A stretch of DNA of 11,109 bases from JBEVEP01 sp040512755 (GCA_040512755.1 JBEVEP010000032.1:1-11109); one strand, 5' to 3'; shown: positions 1-6,263, counted from the first letter of the stretch. Notes: generated from the letters alone by a model not told the origin. Numbers and translations are program-made.

Positions 1-6
1 TACTGA

Positions 7-441
7 AGCGGAGGCCGGGGCGTGGTTGCTGGGGGGTGGCCTCCCGCGCGGTCCATTCCTGTCGCGCAGAACATGTCGTTGCTTTTTGGGTCGTTGGAGC
101 GTCAGCGCGAGATCGGCGAACTGAAGCTGAAGATCTCGGGCTGCATCAACGCCTGCGGCCATCATCATGTCGGCCATATCGGCATCCTCGGTGTCGAGAA
201 GAAAGGCGCGGAACTTTATCAGATCACGCTTGGCGGTTCCGGCGACGAAAACACGTCCATCGGCGAAATCATTGGCCGCGGCTTTGGCCCGGAAGAGGTG
301 ACCGATGCGATCGAGACCATTGTCGAGACCTACCTCGCGCTGAGGGTTGACCGTTCCGAAAAGTTCCTGGACGCCTACCGCCGGCTCGGTCCAGCTCCGT
401 TCAAGGAGGCGCTCTATGGCAGCGAAGCCAAGGCAGCCTGA
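7..441 (+). CDS. cysI: Sulfite reductase hemoprotein (CysI), C-terminal part, 5' end disrupted or missing
   Basis: This is the C-terminal ~130 residues of an assimilatory nitrite/sulfite reductase, which reduces sulfite to sulfide in the cytoplasm using siroheme and a [4Fe-4S] cluster. What is visible: numbering from a GTG at 22, the motif SGCINACGHHH has the second cluster cysteine pair (C41 and C45, CX3C) followed by HHH, then the family's GHIGILGVEKKG and GGSGDENTSIGEIIGRGFGPEE. Recognisable homology begins at ARSIPVAQ (about base 49). Upstream, the expected first cysteine pair (a CPGLDYC-like CX5C) is absent from all three frames, and this frame has a TGA at 4-6. The GTG at 22 is therefore not a credible start; the gene ran in from the left. 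Small indels at a contig end are the simplest explanation, true decay the alternative. The stop overlaps cysH by 26 bases. Confidence 0.85.
   Translation, partial: SGGRGVVAGGWPPARSIPVAQNMSLLFGSLERQREIGELKLKISGCINACGHHHVGHIGILGVEKKGAELYQITLGGSGDENTSIGEIIGRGFGPEEVTDAIETIVETYLALRVDRSEKFLDAYRRLGPAPFKEALYGSEAKAA
403..409 (+). promoter_or_regulatory. Shine-Dalgarno of cysH inside the cysI coding region
   Basis: AAGGAGG lies six bases before the ATG at 416. It is a near-perfect anti-16S match embedded in the last codons of cysI, and it fixes the cysH start. The same frame is open further upstream (an ATG-like start at 347), but that start would lie deep inside cysI and has no comparable site. Confidence 0.85.
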
Positions 442-1165
442 CGCCGAGCAGGTGGCCGCCGAGCGGGCGGCCGTCCTTGAAAGCCGCTACGCGCACCTCC
501 CGCCGCGCGAGATCATCGAACGCTCTTTAGGAGAGTATTTTGCCGGCGAAATAGCGGCCGTTTCGTCGTTTGGCGCCGATTCGGCGGTGCTCCTGCACAT
601 GATAGCCGGAGTGGATCGCAGCCTTCCGATCATCTTTCTCGATACGGGCAAGCACTTCGAGGAGACGCTTGACTATAGGGATGCGCTGGCCGCCGATTTC
701 GGCCTGACGGACATCCGTGTCGTGACTCCGCTCGAAGCAGCGCTCAACCGGGACGATCCGGACGGCAAGCTCCATCAGCGTGACACCGACGCCTGCTGCG
801 CAATCCGCAAGGTCGAGCCGATGGCGCGTGGCGTTGAACCGTTCCGCGCCTGGTTCACCGGGCGCAAGCGCTTTCAGGCAGCGACGCGTGCTGCCTTGCC
901 GGTCTTCGAGCCGGTCGGTCCGCGCACCCGCATCAATCCGCTGGCGCGCTGGACAACGTCCGATCTCGCGGACTACATGCGCTCGCATCGCTTGCGGGAG
1001 AACCCGCTGGTCGCATACGGCTATCTTTCCATCGGATGCTTCCCGTGCACGCAGCCCGTGAAGCCGGGCGAAGACGCGCGCAGCGGCCGTTGGGCCGGAC
1101 TGGCAAAGACCGAATGCGGCATCCACCTTCCCGAGCTGGACAAATCCCTCGCTGCTGCTTTCTAG
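416..1165 (+). CDS. cysH: Adenylyl-sulfate (APS) reductase, thioredoxin-dependent, [4Fe-4S] type
   Basis: A 249-residue cytoplasmic enzyme that reduces adenylyl sulfate to sulfite and AMP with thioredoxin, the step before CysI. The PAPS-reductase fold is shown by the P-loop-like SSFGADSAVLL (50-60) and the FLDTGKHFEET segment (74-84). A cysteine pair C127-C128 and a later CFPC (C208, C211) form the CC-X79-CXXC cluster signature. This marks bacterial APS reductases and is absent from the cluster-free PAPS reductases of enterobacteria. The C-terminal KTECGIH carries the catalytic cysteine C234. Length is normal. The ATG at 416 is chosen for its strong ribosome-binding site. The 26-base overlap with cysI suggests translational coupling, and a DUF934 gene follows after 17 bases. 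Many automatic annotations call this family PAPS reductase; the cysteines argue for APS. The substrate is inferred from the motif. Confidence 0.95.
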   Translation: MAAKPRQPDAEQVAAERAAVLESRYAHLPPREIIERSLGEYFAGEIAAVSSFGADSAVLLHMIAGVDRSLPIIFLDTGKHFEETLDYRDALAADFGLTDIRVVTPLEAALNRDDPDGKLHQRDTDACCAIRKVEPMARGVEPFRAWFTGRKRFQAATRAALPVFEPVGPRTRINPLARWTTSDLADYMRSHRLRENPLVAYGYLSIGCFPCTQPVKPGEDARSGRWAGLAKTECGIHLPELDKSLAAAF

Positions 1166-1182
1166 GTACAGGAAATTTTTGA

Positions 1183-1719
1183 ATGAGCGAACCGACAGCA
1201 GAAATCGTATCGCGTCTATGGACGCCGGAAGGCTTCCGCGAGGACGGCTGGCATGCGGGTGAGAGCGCCGAGGCGCTTGCCGGCGGCGCTCGTTCCATCC
1301 TGCCGCTGCAGGTATTCCTTGATCTCGACCCGGAAGTCCGTAGATCCGCACAGGGTCAACTTGGCGTACTTCTGCTGCCTGCCGACCCCGTTGAGAAAAT
1401 AGTGCCGTTCCTCGACACGCTCTCCCTGGTCGTGCTTGCCTTTCCGGCTTTCAATGATGGGCGTTCCTTTTCGAAAGCCGAATTGTTGCGGTCCCGATAT
1501 GGATTTACCGGCGCGTTGCGCGCCACGGGCCAGGTTCTGATCGATCAACTACCGCATATGCTGCGGCTCGGCTTCAATGAATTCGAAGTTTCACACCCGA
1601 CACTTATTGCCCGCCTGGAGGCTGGCCGCACTGGCGGCTTGCCGCTCTACTATCAGCCGACGGCGAAGCCGGCGGGGAAGGGCGAGAAATACTCCTGGCG
1701 CCGCCGCCCTGCGGCTTGA
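1183..1719 (+). CDS. DUF934 family protein of the sulfite-reduction operon
   Basis: A 178-residue protein of the DUF934 family, often annotated as an uncharacterised oxidoreductase probably involved in sulfite reduction because it is nearly always found beside cysI and cysH. Family blocks seen: FPAFNDGRSFSKA (87-99), RSRYGFTG (103-110), GQVLIDQL (116-123) and FEVSHP (134-139). There is no signal peptide, membrane segment, or cysteine at all, so a metal-cluster or dithiol role is unlikely from sequence. The C-terminus is basic (SWRRRPAA). The start at 1183 has AGGAAA at 1170-1175, seven bases upstream. It is the third gene of the cys operon, 17 bases after cysH, and apparently the last, since the next gene is convergent. 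The molecular function is unknown; a supporting role in sulfite reduction is inferred from context. Confidence 0.93.
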   Translation: MSEPTAEIVSRLWTPEGFREDGWHAGESAEALAGGARSILPLQVFLDLDPEVRRSAQGQLGVLLLPADPVEKIVPFLDTLSLVVLAFPAFNDGRSFSKAELLRSRYGFTGALRATGQVLIDQLPHMLRLGFNEFEVSHPTLIARLEAGRTGGLPLYYQPTAKPAGKGEKYSWRRRPAA

Positions 1720-1740
1720 ACCTTTTAGCGCATACGCATC

Positions 1741-1944
1741 CTAACGGCGTGTGCCCTGCCGTGGGTCGGATTTTTCCTCGCGTTCCATTCTCTTCAGCAT
1801 GTCGCGAAAGTCGTCCGGCAGTTCTGATTCGACGCGGAACACCGGAAGCGATCTCAGGTAGCGCCTGTTCGCCTCGGTTTTGACTTGCCGCACGATGTTG
1901 GCGGGCAAGCTATCACGCTCTTTTTTGCTCCTGCCGCGGGACAT
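1741..1944 (-). CDS. Small basic protein with a NepR-like motif (putative anti-sigma factor family)
   Basis: A 67-residue, highly charged protein with no membrane segment. The frame is open upstream to 2118, but the ATG at 1944 is preferred: it has AAGGAA at 1953-1958 with an eight-base spacer, and the upstream residues are cysteine-rich and look non-coding. Residues 30-50 fit the spacing of the alphaproteobacterial NepR helix region: LR (30-31), then 11 residues, then PDxF (P43, D44, F46), then a leucine-rich segment (DMLKRME). NepR proteins have LR...EPVPDRF at exactly this spacing. NepR binds the sigma factor EcfG and is released by the response regulator PhyR. No phyR, ecfG or histidine kinase lies within this window, so if real this is an orphan NepR paralogue or a distant relative. 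An EcfG-type promoter precedes it. The gene call is fairly secure; the NepR assignment is an inference from a short motif. Confidence 0.7.
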   Translation of the reverse strand: MSRGRSKKERDSLPANIVRQVKTEANRRYLRSLPVFRVESELPDDFRDMLKRMEREEKSDPRQGTRR

Positions 1945-1971
1945 ATCGTCGGTTCCTTGTTCCGATTGTCC

Positions 1972-1996
1972 AACACACCGCTCACGGAATGGTTCC
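1972..1996 (-). promoter_or_regulatory. Candidate EcfG/RpoE2 general-stress promoter
   Basis: Read on the minus strand, GGAAC (1996 to 1992) is followed after 16 bases by TGTT (1975 to 1972). This fits the alphaproteobacterial extracytoplasmic-sigma consensus GGAAC-N16-17-cGTT, and equally the Sinorhizobium RpoE2 form GGAAC-N18-TT. Transcription would start around 1963-1966, giving a leader of about 20 bases that contains the AAGGAA site of the gene starting at 1944. Position and spacing are ideal. Caution: GGAAC occurs two more times within the next 45 bases, one of them overlapping the ribosome-binding site, so chance is not excluded. Confidence 0.5.
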
Positions 1997-2000
1997 CGCA

Positions 2001-2034
2001 TTATTGCAATGCCGCAAGCGCAACCCCGCAATAA
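2001..2034. repeat. Inverted repeat TTATTGC-N20-GCAATAA
   Basis: Two perfect 7-base arms (2001-2007 and 2028-2034) are separated by 20 bases. They sit just upstream of the candidate stress promoter, in the 182-base gap between the Lrp gene and the small NepR-like gene. The arms are AT-rich in a GC-rich background and centred about two helical turns apart, so a dimeric-regulator operator is possible. The rest of this gap shows nothing I recognise. Confidence 0.35.
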
Positions 2035-2126
2035 GGTAAATTTTGAACTAATTCCGCCACATGCTGCGTTGCCCAGTCTCCGTTCGGCCAAGTGACGTTG
2101 GTCGATCTCTGGCGCCACTCACGCGG

Positions 2127-2555
2127 CTATCGGTCGATGCGGGTCGAAAGGATGATTGAGGAAAGTGTGCGCTCGACGCCTTCGAGAACGCCGATCCGAT
2201 CGATCAGACTGTCCAGGTCACCGATCGAGGGCGATTCGACGATTACGATCATATCGAAATTGCCGCTGACGGAATGCACGGTCCGCACGCTGGGGATCGC
2301 GCGCAAGCTGGCGACGACGCGCTCGGCCAGCTTGGGCGTGACGGTGACCAGCACATGCGCCCGGATCAAGGTTTGCTCATAGTCCGGCGAGAGCCGCACA
2401 CCATAGCCGGCAATCACGCCCCGCCTTTCCAGCCGTTCGATCCTGCTCTGGACTGTTGTCCGTGAGACGCCAAGCCGCCGCGCGAGGTCGGCTGTCGAGG
2501 CGCGCGCGTTTTCACGAAGCAGCGAAAGCAATGCCTGATCGGCGTCTGTCGTCAT
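2127..2555 (-). CDS. Lrp/AsnC family transcriptional regulator
   Basis: A 142-residue DNA-binding regulator, cytoplasmic, of normal length for the feast/famine family. The N-terminal winged helix-turn-helix spans about residues 5-50, with the recognition region ADLARRLGVSRTTVQSRI at 22-39. The C-terminal RAM ligand-binding and oligomerisation domain covers about 66-139 and contains the GNFD turn (98-101) that lines the amino-acid pocket in this family. The ATG at 2555 has an AGGG site just upstream. It is divergent from the dehydrogenase gene at 2680 with 124 bases between them. Lrp-type proteins commonly control an adjacent divergent catabolic gene and their own promoter in response to that pathway's amino acid. 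Lysine or a related diamino acid is therefore the inferred effector. This is local-regulator type rather than clearly global Lrp. Confidence 0.95.
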   Translation of the reverse strand: MTTDADQALLSLLRENARASTADLARRLGVSRTTVQSRIERLERRGVIAGYGVRLSPDYEQTLIRAHVLVTVTPKLAERVVASLRAIPSVRTVHSVSGNFDMIVIVESPSIGDLDSLIDRIGVLEGVERTLSSIILSTRIDR

Positions 2556-2576
2556 TGTGCCCTAATCCATCGTCGA

Positions 2577-2586
2577 ATTGTCCAAT
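2577..2586. promoter_or_regulatory. Short palindrome ATTG-TC-CAAT in the Lrp/dehydrogenase intergenic region
   Basis: A 4+4 base inverted repeat about 20 bases upstream of the Lrp start codon and 12 bases from the larger palindrome at 2598-2609. It could be a second contact for a multimeric Lrp-type protein. Arms this short also occur by chance. Confidence 0.25.
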
Positions 2587-2597
2587 CTTATACTTCT

Positions 2598-2609
2598 TTC
2601 TGTACAGAA
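2598..2609. promoter_or_regulatory. Perfect 12-bp palindrome TTCTGTACAGAA, candidate operator
   Basis: This self-complementary dodecamer lies in the 124-base region between the divergent Lrp gene and the dehydrogenase. With one bulged base the symmetry extends outwards to ATAC (2590-2593) on the left and GTAT (2611-2614) on the right. Lrp/AsnC local regulators typically bind such imperfect dyads between themselves and their target, so this is the best operator candidate for autoregulation and control of the dehydrogenase. Binding is inferred. Confidence 0.5.
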
Positions 2610-2679
2610 GGTATCCTTCCATTCGTTCGGTAGTCTGCGATTCTTTCTGGAATCATAGCTTGGGCAAAAGGGGCGTCTC

Positions 2680-3783
2680 ATGAAGGATGTAGTCGTAGTT
2701 GGAGCAGGCAAGATCGGGGCGACGATCGCCGACATGCTGGCTGGCACGGGAGACTATAGCGTCACCGTCATCGACCGCTCCGAGGCGCAGCTCAAGGCGC
2801 TTGAGGTCGCGAATGCTGTCGCAACGAAGGAACTCGACATCGAGGATGTTTCCGCATTGGCAGCGGTGCTTGACGGCAAGTTCGCAGTGCTCAGCGCGGC
2901 GCCGTTTCACCTCACGACGCGGATAGCGGAAGCCGCGGCAAAGGCGAATATCCACTACCTCGATCTGACAGAAGACGTCGTCAGCACCAGGCGCGTGAAG
3001 GAACTGGCGCGCGACGCAAACTGCGCCTTCATTCCGCAGTGCGGGCTGGCTCCGGGTTTCATTTCGATCGTCGCCAACGATCTGGCGAGCCGTTTCGACA
3101 GTCTGGACAGTGTCCGCATGCGGGTCGGGGCATTGCCTCAATATCCGTCCAATGCGCTGAACTATAACCTGACCTGGAGCACCGACGGCGTCATCAACGA
3201 ATATTGCGAGCCGTGCGAGGCAATCGTCGAAGGCGCCCTCGTGGAAGTGCCTCCGCTCGAGGAGCGCGAGGAGTTCTCACTCGATGGCGTGACGTATGAA
3301 GCGTTCAACACATCCGGCGGCTTGGGTACACTGGCGGAAACGTTGAAAGGCAAGGTGCGCACACTGAACTACCGTACGATCCGGTATCCCGGCCATGCCG
3401 CGATCATGAAGGCGCTGCTCAACGATCTCGGCCTGCGCCACCGCCGCGAGGTGCTGAAGGACATTTTCGAAAGCGCCTTGCCGGCCACACTGCAGGACGT
3501 CGTCATCGTTTTCGTCACCGTGAGCGGGTTGAAGAACGGGAGGCTGCTGCAGGAGACCTACGCCAACAAGATCTACAGCCAGCGCGTTGGCGCAATCGTG
3601 CGAAGCGCGATCCAGATCACAACGGCATCTGGCATTTTGGCTGTGCTTGACATGCTGGCAGCGGGCCAATTGCCGGCCAAAGGCTTCATCCGGCAGGAAG
3701 ACATTGCGCTGGACGCCTTCCTTGCCAACCGGTTCGGCCGCGCCTACGGTCAAAACGAGCCCGCTGGCCGGTTGGTCGCATAA
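2680..3783 (+). CDS. Saccharopine-dehydrogenase family protein, probable L-lysine 6-dehydrogenase
   Basis: A 367-residue cytoplasmic NAD(P)-dependent oxidoreductase. The Rossmann domain starts at the N-terminus with VVVGAGKIG (5-13). An aspartate at the end of the second strand (VTVIDR, D32) suggests a preference for NAD over NADP. The substrate domain contains CGLAPGF (121-127), which this family shares, then the segment NYNLTWSTDGVINEY (161-175) and a GGLGTLAETL block (213-222). Length and single-domain layout fit bacterial L-lysine 6-dehydrogenases (lysine to allysine) better than fungal saccharopine reductases. Other family members act on saccharopine or carboxynorspermidine, so the substrate is not proven. 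AAGGGG at 2668-2673 sets the start. Divergence from an Lrp/AsnC regulator supports an amino-acid catabolic role. No aldehyde dehydrogenase for the next step lies nearby. Confidence 0.85.
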   Translation: MKDVVVVGAGKIGATIADMLAGTGDYSVTVIDRSEAQLKALEVANAVATKELDIEDVSALAAVLDGKFAVLSAAPFHLTTRIAEAAAKANIHYLDLTEDVVSTRRVKELARDANCAFIPQCGLAPGFISIVANDLASRFDSLDSVRMRVGALPQYPSNALNYNLTWSTDGVINEYCEPCEAIVEGALVEVPPLEEREEFSLDGVTYEAFNTSGGLGTLAETLKGKVRTLNYRTIRYPGHAAIMKALLNDLGLRHRREVLKDIFESALPATLQDVVIVFVTVSGLKNGRLLQETYANKIYSQRVGAIVRSAIQITTASGILAVLDMLAAGQLPAKGFIRQEDIALDAFLANRFGRAYGQNEPAGRLVA

Positions 3784-3831
3784 GGCATACTTTACCGACG
3801 CGCGAGCGCCTTGGCGACGGTCTGCGTCCGA

Positions 3832-3934
3832 CGCATCGGACCGAAAAGCGCGAAGCAGTTTGCGGATGGATCCGATGCGCAAACGAATGTTTGGAGCAAA
3901 TCGCCCGATTCCGGTTTCGGGCGAATTGCTCAAA
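3832..3934. repeat. Rhizobial-type intergenic palindromic repeat with two hairpins
   Basis: This fills most of the 247-base gap before the transporter gene. First hairpin: perfect 9-base arms CGCATCGGA (3832-3840) and TCCGATGCG (3871-3879), overlapped by a competing 7-base pair GTTTGCG (3858-3864) with CGCAAAC (3878-3884). Second hairpin (3894-3931): GAGCAA, a single A, TCGCCCGA, the loop TTCCGGTT, then TCGGGCGA, a single A, TTGCTC, making 14 base pairs with one A-A mismatch. The segments GGACCGAAAAG, ATCCGATGCGCAAAC and GATTCCGGTTTCGG in this order resemble a repeat that I recall being scattered between genes in Mesorhizobium and relatives. It may also end transcription of the upstream gene, but has no T-tract. 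The remaining bases of the gap (3784-3831 and 3935-4030) show nothing definite. Confidence 0.65.
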
Positions 3935-4030
3935 CGCTTTCTTCGCGATGGAACCCGAATCCGGGCTCGGCAATTGTAGCCGTGCTGGCGGTGCGATCGG
4001 GCGGCTGCCGCGTGGGGCGCTATTGCAGGG

Positions 4031-6043
4031 ATGACAACGTTACCGGCCCACTCGGACGATTCGCCGCCGGAGAAACATTCTGAAACCAAGGCAGCGATGT
4101 CGCCGCGTTCCAACGCGCCGGTCGTGACCTATCCGACGCTTATCGCCGTCGTTGCGACTGTCGCCGCGCTCTATTTCGGCAAGGACATCTTTCTGCCGCT
4201 GGCGGTTGCCGTGCTTCTGACCTTTGCGCTGGCGCCCGTCGTTTCGTGGCTGCGAAGGTTCCGCCTGCCGCGGGTTGCGGCCGTGCTGGCGGTGGTGATC
4301 GGAGCGTTTACGGCCATAGGGCTGTTCGGCGCGGTTGTCGCGACGCAGCTTGGCGTGCTTGCTGGCAACCTTCCATTCTATCAGAGCAACATCGAGGCTA
4401 AGGTTCGCGTCATCAAGGACGCCAATTTCGGCGAGGGGATCATCAACCGCGTCTCGCGGCTGCTGGAGCGGCTGGGGAGCGAGATTCAGCGTGACGACAC
4501 GCGCGCCCCCGATGCTACCCAAACGGAACCGGGGCAACAGCCCATCAATCCGCTTCCGGTGGAAGTGGTGCCGCCGAAGCCGCAGCCGCTCCAGGTGTTG
4601 CAGACCATCGTCGGTCCGCTGATTGATCCTCTGGCAACAGGCGGCATCATCATCGTGGTGGTCATCTTCATGCTGCTGAAGCGGGAAGATCTGCGTGACC
4701 GTTTCATCAGACTGGTCGGGGCGACCGATCTGCACCGAACCACAGAGGCGCTGCAGGATGCAGGCAAGCGCGTCGGCCAGTACCTCCTGATGCAGCTCGT
4801 TGTGAACGTCACCTACGCTGTGCCGATCGGTCTCGGCTTGTGGATCATTGGCGTTCCCAATGCTCTGCTCTGGGGTCTGCTGGCGCTGGTGCTTCGCTTT
4901 GTTCCCTATATCGGGCCGGTGATCGCCGCGATATTTCCTTTGGTCATGGCGCTTGCCGTCGATCCTGGCTGGACAATGGTGCTTTGGACGGCCGCGCTGT
5001 TCATCGTCATCGAATTGATCAGCAACAACATCGTCGAGCCGTGGCTTTACGGGTCGCGCACCGGCCTGTCACCGCTAGCCATCATCGTCGCGGCGATCTT
5101 CTGGACGTGGCTTTGGGGACCACTTGGACTGCTGCTCTCGACGCCTTTGACTGTATGTCTTGTTGTGCTTGGACGGCACGTGCCGCAATTCGAATTCCTT
5201 GATGTGATTTTCGGCAGTGAACCTGTGCTGGAGCCGCACGAGGCGCTTTATCAGCGCCTTTTGGCTGGCGATCCGGACGAAGCGACCGATCGCGCGGAAG
5301 AGTTTCTCGCCGAGAACGACCTGTTGACGTTCTACGAAACGGTCGCCATCCCCGCTATCTCCCTCGGAGAATATGATCGCGTCCGCGGCGTTCTGGCGGA
5401 TGACCGGCGCGCGCGTCTGGCCGAAGGAGCCATGACGCTGGTCGACAATCTCGAAGAGTATGCGGAGGAAGAAGCGGCGGAGGAAGACGATGAGACGGAG
5501 GATGATGAGGACGAAGAGAAGGCTGACACGCCCGAACTGCCGGACGGCGCCGGCAAGACGGTAATTTGCGCTGGTGGCCGCGGCGAGCTTGACGAGGCCT
5601 CGGCGGCAATGCTCGCTCAGGTACTCACCGCACATGGCGCTACTGCCCGTCTGACCGGTCCGCAATCGATAGCGGCAGGGAAGGTCCGTCAACTCGACCT
5701 CGATGAGGTGCACTCGGTTGTGATCTGTTATCTCAGTGCAGGCTCGGTTGCCCATGCCCGCTACATGGTTCGCCGCATCAAGCGAACGCGCAAGGAACTG
5801 CGGGTTGGAGCGGTCTTCTGGCGGCCGGCCAATGGGTTCGACACTGAGAAGCTCACGGCGTCCATCAATGGCGATTTTGTTGCCCGTACGATGGTTGACG
5901 CCGTTGCAGGCGCGCTTTCGGATGAGCCGGCCGTGCCGATCAAGAAAACGCCCCGGCGGCGTATCCGCCTGCGCAAGAAACCTGCGAACCCGAATGCCAA
6001 GGCAAAGCCTAAGAACAGGGCCAAGGCCAAAGAGAATGCCTGA
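4031..6043 (+). CDS. AI-2E/PerM family membrane protein with long cytosolic C-terminal extension
   Basis: A 670-residue inner-membrane protein. Residues 30-385 are the AI-2E transporter (PF01594) fold: hydrophobic segments near 32-50, 53-75, 81-108, 203-216, 254-275, 278-305, 317-335 and 346-380, with family blocks FVPYIGPVIAA (290-300) and SNNIVEPWLYG (331-341). The family includes TqsA, linked to autoinducer-2 export, and members proposed as Na+/H+ antiporters; the substrate here is unknown. Typical members end near residue 360-400. This one continues with a helical region (400-475), a very acidic linker (about 475-498), a Rossmann/B12-binding-like domain (about 508-630, VICAGGRGELDEASAAML, then VHSVVICYLSAGS) without the DxHxxG cobalamin motif, and a Lys/Arg/Pro tail (638-668). 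The ATG at 4031 has GCAGGG directly adjoining. An ATG at 4097 with AAGG five bases upstream is a plausible alternative that keeps the whole membrane domain. Confidence 0.9.
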   Translation: MTTLPAHSDDSPPEKHSETKAAMSPRSNAPVVTYPTLIAVVATVAALYFGKDIFLPLAVAVLLTFALAPVVSWLRRFRLPRVAAVLAVVIGAFTAIGLFGAVVATQLGVLAGNLPFYQSNIEAKVRVIKDANFGEGIINRVSRLLERLGSEIQRDDTRAPDATQTEPGQQPINPLPVEVVPPKPQPLQVLQTIVGPLIDPLATGGIIIVVVIFMLLKREDLRDRFIRLVGATDLHRTTEALQDAGKRVGQYLLMQLVVNVTYAVPIGLGLWIIGVPNALLWGLLALVLRFVPYIGPVIAAIFPLVMALAVDPGWTMVLWTAALFIVIELISNNIVEPWLYGSRTGLSPLAIIVAAIFWTWLWGPLGLLLSTPLTVCLVVLGRHVPQFEFLDVIFGSEPVLEPHEALYQRLLAGDPDEATDRAEEFLAENDLLTFYETVAIPAISLGEYDRVRGVLADDRRARLAEGAMTLVDNLEEYAEEEAAEEDDETEDDEDEEKADTPELPDGAGKTVICAGGRGELDEASAAMLAQVLTAHGATARLTGPQSIAAGKVRQLDLDEVHSVVICYLSAGSVAHARYMVRRIKRTRKELRVGAVFWRPANGFDTEKLTASINGDFVARTMVDAVAGALSDEPAVPIKKTPRRRIRLRKKPANPNAKAKPKNRAKAKENA

Positions 6044-6074
6044 GGTGCGGTCTCCGTCGTTAGTGCCGCAACCG

Positions 6075-6263
6075 CTATGGGAGTTCGATTTCTCCGTCGA
6101 TGACGTGGTTCAGCCCGGTGCCCTCGGCGGTCAGCGTCATGCGCACTTTCAGCTTTTTTCCGGCCCGGCCTTCGCGCGCCACTTCTTCGATCTTGCGCTG
6201 GGAAGTGACGCCGACCTCTTTCAGGAATTTGCGGATCGACATGTTGAAAGCGTCTTCGCTCAT
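6075..6263 (-). CDS. DUF6494 family small protein
   Basis: A 62-residue protein of unknown function matching the DUF6494 family, recognised by the N-terminal block MSEDAFNMSIRKFLKEVGV (1-19) followed by SQRKIEEVAR (21-30) and an acidic C-terminal IDGEIELP (55-62). It has a charged N-terminal helix and a strand-rich C-terminal half, no cysteines and no membrane segment. A GGGAG site (6271-6275) lies seven bases before the ATG at 6263. It follows gyrB on the same strand after 76 bases and is convergent with the transporter gene, 31 bases away. It could be cotranscribed with gyrB. Family members are small soluble proteins common in proteobacteria; no role is known to me. Confidence 0.87.
   Translation of the reverse strand: MSEDAFNMSIRKFLKEVGVTSQRKIEEVAREGRAGKKLKVRMTLTAEGTGLNHVIDGEIELP

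Noticed and set aside
527..1351. 274-codon open frame on the minus strand across cysH and DUF934
   Set aside because: It runs across the boundary of two well-supported genes and has no protein family features.
1945..2118. N-terminal extension of the small minus-strand gene to an ATG at 2118
   Set aside because: The extension would cover the candidate promoter and has no conserved character, whereas the ATG at 1944 has a good ribosome-binding site.
3950..3975. Possible second EcfG-type promoter (GGAAC-N19-TT) upstream of the AI-2E gene
   Set aside because: Spacing is at the limit and the base before TT is not the preferred G; it adjoins the repeat element. Too weak to list as a feature.
3277..4113. 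278-codon open frame on the minus strand
   Set aside because: It overlaps the dehydrogenase end, the intergenic repeat and the transporter start; composition is that of antisense translation.
5455..5525. Purine-rich low-complexity stretch resembling a repeat
   Set aside because: It is explained by codons for the Glu/Asp-rich linker of the transporter and is not a DNA repeat.
6044..6073. Possible bidirectional terminator (GGTGCGG with CCGCAACC) between the convergent transporter and DUF6494 genes
   Set aside because: Only five clean base pairs, a bulge and a 15-base loop, with no T-tract on either strand.
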